Below are positions 60,922 to 64,000 of a stretch of DNA of 64,000 nucleotides, piece after piece. The position numbers and the translations under genes were made by a program. The number at the start of each line of letters is the position of its first letter. The stretch's first letter is position 1. The notes below the pieces were generated by a model. The model was not told the origin of the DNA, did no database searches, and was given only the letters and a program-made list of their open reading frames with translations. Source of the DNA: Adiantum capillus-veneris (taxonomy: Eukaryota; Streptophyta; Polypodiopsida; Polypodiales; Pteridaceae); contig CM043947.1 of NCBI GenBank assembly GCA_014529385.2, positions 120,912,891-120,976,890 on the forward strand, given 5' to 3'.

Positions 60922-61362
60922 ACTTTTTTGGAAAGAAGAGAAAAATTCTAAAAGTGGCCTTCTAGTGAGTGTAAGTCCAACAAAGAATATTTCTTTTGAT
61001 ATGTATATAAGTTGAGAGGAAATTTTAAGTAGAAAATATATGTCAAAATTGGATTTTTGAAAAAAAAAGAGTCATTTTTAAGCTTGGGTTTATGCATGTT
61101 TTTTATGATATGGCATGGGAAAGCGATGGAAGTAGGTAGTTGATACCACAACACCTTCTTCTCCTCACTTTCAAAGAGCTAGAGAGAGAAAAGGACCTCT
61201 AGGAGGACCACAGTCTACATGGCCCAAAAAAAAGCCTAGTCCTACTCAAATGTAGCCAACTGATGTATTTGTCCCCAAAGTGTACAGAAAATTAGCCTTA
61301 ATCCCTTGAAATTAGGGATTCTTAGAAGGTCCTTACAAAGTTTATATTTTTTCTAATGCTCC
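60832..61362 (-). repeat. Repeat K, copy 2, with (CA)n(GA)n end
   Basis: The reverse complement follows 38639-39112 in order, ending in the same type of CT tract. Here the tract (GA at 60881-60919 on the + strand) is extended by a CA run (60832-60880). The copies are in opposite orientation, 22 kb apart. Nothing coding is seen. Confidence 0.7.
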
Positions 61363-62139
61363 AAAAGCATCAAATCAAAAAGCAATTTAACCCAAAAGCA
61401 TTAGCTTCCAAAAGCTCATGCAAAATTGCCACATCATTAGCCCACTTCAAATCACAAAAATCCATATAGCCTACCACATGGCACCAAGAGCGTGAAATGC
61501 GAAAATTCCGTATCGCCTGCCACGTCAACATGTCAGTGCGATTTACAAAAATCTCTCCCAAAGTCTAAGATTCTGTCTTTTAAGGTTTTGGGTCCCATAA
61601 GTTCTTTAAGTTGGTTGGTTCAGTTTCCTTGTTCTTTTGGCCATCTCTTCCAGTTGGTCATGCCACATCATCAACTTGTGACAACAAACCACATGGCTAA
61701 AGTGTTTCTATCTTCGATTCTCATATTGCATGGCATGATTATTTCTATAGTGTCAAATAAAGATCATTCATTTACGACTTTCTTTTAGAGAGCAGTGTGG
61801 AAGAATATTGGCACTCATCTTAAATACTTGTTGTTTCATCCACAAACAGATAGGCAATTGGAATTAGCAACCTCAATGTTTTTGGACTTGTTGAAGTCTT
61901 ATATCGTTTACAAAAAGACTCGGCAGAAGAAGTATTTGCCTTTGGTAGAGTTAGTTTTCTTACAACCATATTGCTCACATGCCTACAATGAAGGTGATTT
62001 TTGGAGCATATTAGTACGTACACACAAGATCTAGAGACTAAGTTTGCCAAGGTAAAGGAGACTTTGCAAGCACAACATAAAAAGGCAGCAAACAAGCATC
62101 ATCACGACTTACACTTGAAGGAGAATGATTGGGCTCTAC
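61363..62139 (+). mobile_element. Chromovirus integrase fragment, copy 1
   Basis: Frames 61690-62040 and 62040-62139 read TTNHMAKVFLSSILILHGMI, SNKDHSFTTFF-stop-RAVW, HPQTDRQLELATSMFLDL and KKYLPLVELVFLQPY, then TKFAKVKETLQAQHKKAANK and KENDWAL. This is the second half of the integrase core of an A/B-type element. Several stops and frame changes are present. It is repeated 1,519 bases further on. Confidence 0.75.
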
Positions 62140-62503
62140 CCGCACTGGATTGAAGGCGAAGGATTGGGCCCAATTCTTCATTCTTTTCTTCAATTCCCGT
62201 GTTGATTTCAACTTTTCTTTGCCTTCCCAGTGATAGGTGTTATCTCTATTATCTCTGTCAAATTCTCTGCAAAAACCCATGTGTACTCTTGCGTCCTTTA
62301 TGGCTTACGTCCCCTAAGACAAATCGATGAAGCTGGAAGCGCGCCCGATGCGCGATGGACGAAGGGTGGGAGTGGCTACTAAGTCCGGGGTCGGGACATG
62401 AAGATTCTTTCACAAACACTACTTTGTTAAATTCTCATTGAGAACCAAACCGATGTGTGATGCAGAAGGGTTCCGATCCTCCCTAGAAAAAGTAATTTTA
62501 TGA
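62140..62503. other. Interior sequence next to element H primer site
   Basis: It lies between the integrase fragment and the H primer site. No coding content is recognised. If H runs leftward, this is its leader region, cut by the integrase repeat. Confidence 0.35.
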
Positions 62504-62515
62504 GCTTTGATACCA
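62504..62515 (-). other. Primer-binding site of element H (tRNA-iMet type, one mismatch)
   Basis: The minus strand reads TGGTATCAAAGC, one change from TGGTATCAGAGC, one base from an LTR-like end ...GCCTAAAACA (62517). It indicates a leftward element whose 5' LTR starts at 62517. Confidence 0.65.
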
Positions 62516-62516
62516 T

Positions 62517-62587
62517 TGTTTTAGGCTTGGACACTCCAAGCGAGAAATCAATAGCAACACACGAACAGAAACTTCAAAATCATTGAA

Positions 62588-62679
<92 letters not shown>

Positions 62680-62881
62680 GGCATGACGGAGTTCCCCACC
62701 CAGAAACCCAGAAACACTGGCTTCAAAGACTGGCGCCCCTTTTGGTATTTCTTTATTATTGATCACATCAAGGTACAAGTCCCAAGGGTCCTCTGCTATC
62801 AGACTCTACGTCCAGATGCTTGGCGAAGTGTGAGGCCCAAGGGCTCTTTTATTCTTACAACGGATGTCCAAAAGCAAAGCC
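62517..62881 (-). mobile_element. Element H LTR fragment
   Basis: This is an LTR end next to the primer site. It contains the (AT)n(AG)n tract and, at 62732-62757, the same GGCGCCCCTTTTGGTATTTC block as the A/B LTRs. It has no clear start; at 62882 the duplicated integrase segment begins. It may be an A/B-related LTR of a different subfamily. Confidence 0.5.
62589..62677. repeat. (AT)n(AG)n compound microsatellite
   Basis: About 20 AT units are followed by about 24 AG units, inside the H LTR fragment. Confidence 0.96.
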
Positions 62882-64000
62882 CCAAAAGCATCAGACCAAA
62901 AAGCACTTTAACCCAAAAGCATCAGCTTTCAAAAGCACATGCAAAACTGGCATGTCATCAACCCAATTCAAATCGCAAAAATCCATACATCCTTCCGCGT
63001 GGCACCAACATCATGAAATGCAAAAATTCCGTATGCCTTGCCACATCAGCATGTCAACACGATTTACAGGATCTCCCCGAGAGTCCATGCTTCTGTCTTT
63101 TAAGGTTTTGGGTCCCATAAGTTCTTTAAGTTGGTCGATTCAGTTTCCTTGTCCGTTCGACCATTTCTCTTCCAATTGGTCGTGCCACTTCATCACTTTG
63201 TGACAACCAACCACTTGGCTAAAGCGTTTCTGTCTTCGATTTTCAGATTGCATGGCATGATTATTTCTATAGTGTCAAATAGAGATCATCGATTCACACG
63301 TTTCTTTTAGAGAGCAGTGTAGAAGAATATAGGCACTCATCTTAAATAGTAGTCATTGTTTCATCCACAAATAGATGGGCAATCGGAGATAGCCACCTCA
63401 ATAATTTTGAACTTGTTGAAGTCTTATATGGTTTACAACAAGACTTGGTGGAAGAAGTATTTGCATTTGATAGAGTTTTCTTACAACCATATCGTTCACA
63501 TGTCTACAATGGTGGTGATTTTTGGAGCATATCAGTACACACAAGATCTAGAGACTAAGTTTGCCAAGGTAAAGGAGGCTTTGCAAGCACAACCTAAAAA
63601 GACAGCAAACAAGCATCACCGCGACTTCCAATTGAAGGAGAATGATTGGGCTCTACTTTAGTTTGAGAAAAAGATAGCAAACAAGCATCGTCGCGACTTG
63701 CAATTGAAGGAGAATGATTGGGCTCTACTTTAGTTTGAGAAAGCACACCTTTGGAAGAGGAAGGGTAAGGAGAGGTTTTTCCCAAAGCTTAGTATGCAAT
63801 ACTATGGGCCATTGTAGATTTAAGAAAAGATCAATAATGTATGCTTTCAACTAAAGCTGCCAGATACTTGAAGATTCACAATGCTTTTCACGTGAGTCTC
63901 TTGAGACCTTTCAAAGGTGCAAAGGAGCAACCAGAAGTGGAAGAGATGGAAGAGATTCTCATTCCACAACAAGTCCTAGCACACAAGGAAATGAAAGTGA
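62882..64000 (+). mobile_element. Chromovirus integrase fragment, copy 2, running off the window
   Basis: 62882-63658 repeats 61363-62139. Beyond it the reading continues toward the Pol C-terminus in broken frames: FEKAHLWKRKGKERFFPKLS, MQYYGPL, FQLKLPDT, TMLFT-stop-VS and EILIPQQVLAHKE. This matches the end of element B Pol (GPY/F module and linker to the chromodomain). At least six stops intervene. The chromodomain would lie beyond 64000. Confidence 0.75.
63604..63747. repeat. 72-bp tandem duplication in the integrase end
   Basis: AGCAAACAAGCATC followed by GCGACTT and AATTGAAGGAGAATGATTGG occurs at 63604 and again at 63676. The period is 24 codons, so HHRDFQLKENDWALL and HRRDLQLKENDWALL repeat in frame, each followed by TAG. 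Confidence 0.88.

Overview
The window looks like nuclear DNA from a large, repeat-rich plant genome. A homosporous fern is my best guess. The intronless, tandemly amplified PLS-type PPR repeats at 1.1-7.3 kb read in the fern/bryophyte style, introns reach tens of kilobases, and Ty3/gypsy retrotransposons with tRNA-iMet primer sites fill most of the rest. The species cannot be fixed from the sequence alone.

Only one host gene looks intact: a box C/D snoRNP assembly factor of the BCD1/ZNHIT6 type on the + strand, from 7903 to 33891. Five phase-compatible exons give a 321-residue protein. Exon 1 (zinc finger HIT) is separated from exon 2 by an intron of about 24.3 kb.

That intron is a stack of retrotransposons, almost all antisense to the gene. 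In order it holds: an LTR fragment of the A/B family; an LTR of D; the 3' LTR of C with a stretch of C interior; element B (3' LTR and a nearly complete pol); a second C LTR inside the B gag; D, a non-autonomous element with a tRNA-iMet primer site and no reverse transcriptase; E, pol of a non-chromoviral gypsy element; A, gag-pol with its 5' LTR but a truncated and partly inverted 3' half; and an E-like gag that A appears to have interrupted.

Left of the gene, 1.1-7.3 kb is a decaying PPR array. Right of it, 34-47 kb is old intergenic sequence with unidentified coding-like remnants, a foldback pair with long G tracts, and a broken histone H3-like gene (42.3-43.2 kb). At 47.1-54.5 kb lies element F, a chromovirus with both LTRs and a collapsed interior. 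At 55.0-59.3 kb lies G, a + strand element with a Tat/Athila-type primer site. An A/B-family 3' LTR, microsatellite-tailed repeats and duplicated + strand integrase pieces fill 59.3-64 kb.

No tRNA, rRNA or CRISPR array was seen. The elements do not cooperate with the host gene; the interest lies in a conserved gene apparently tolerating them and in the layered rearrangements they record. Element names A-K are local labels used only here.
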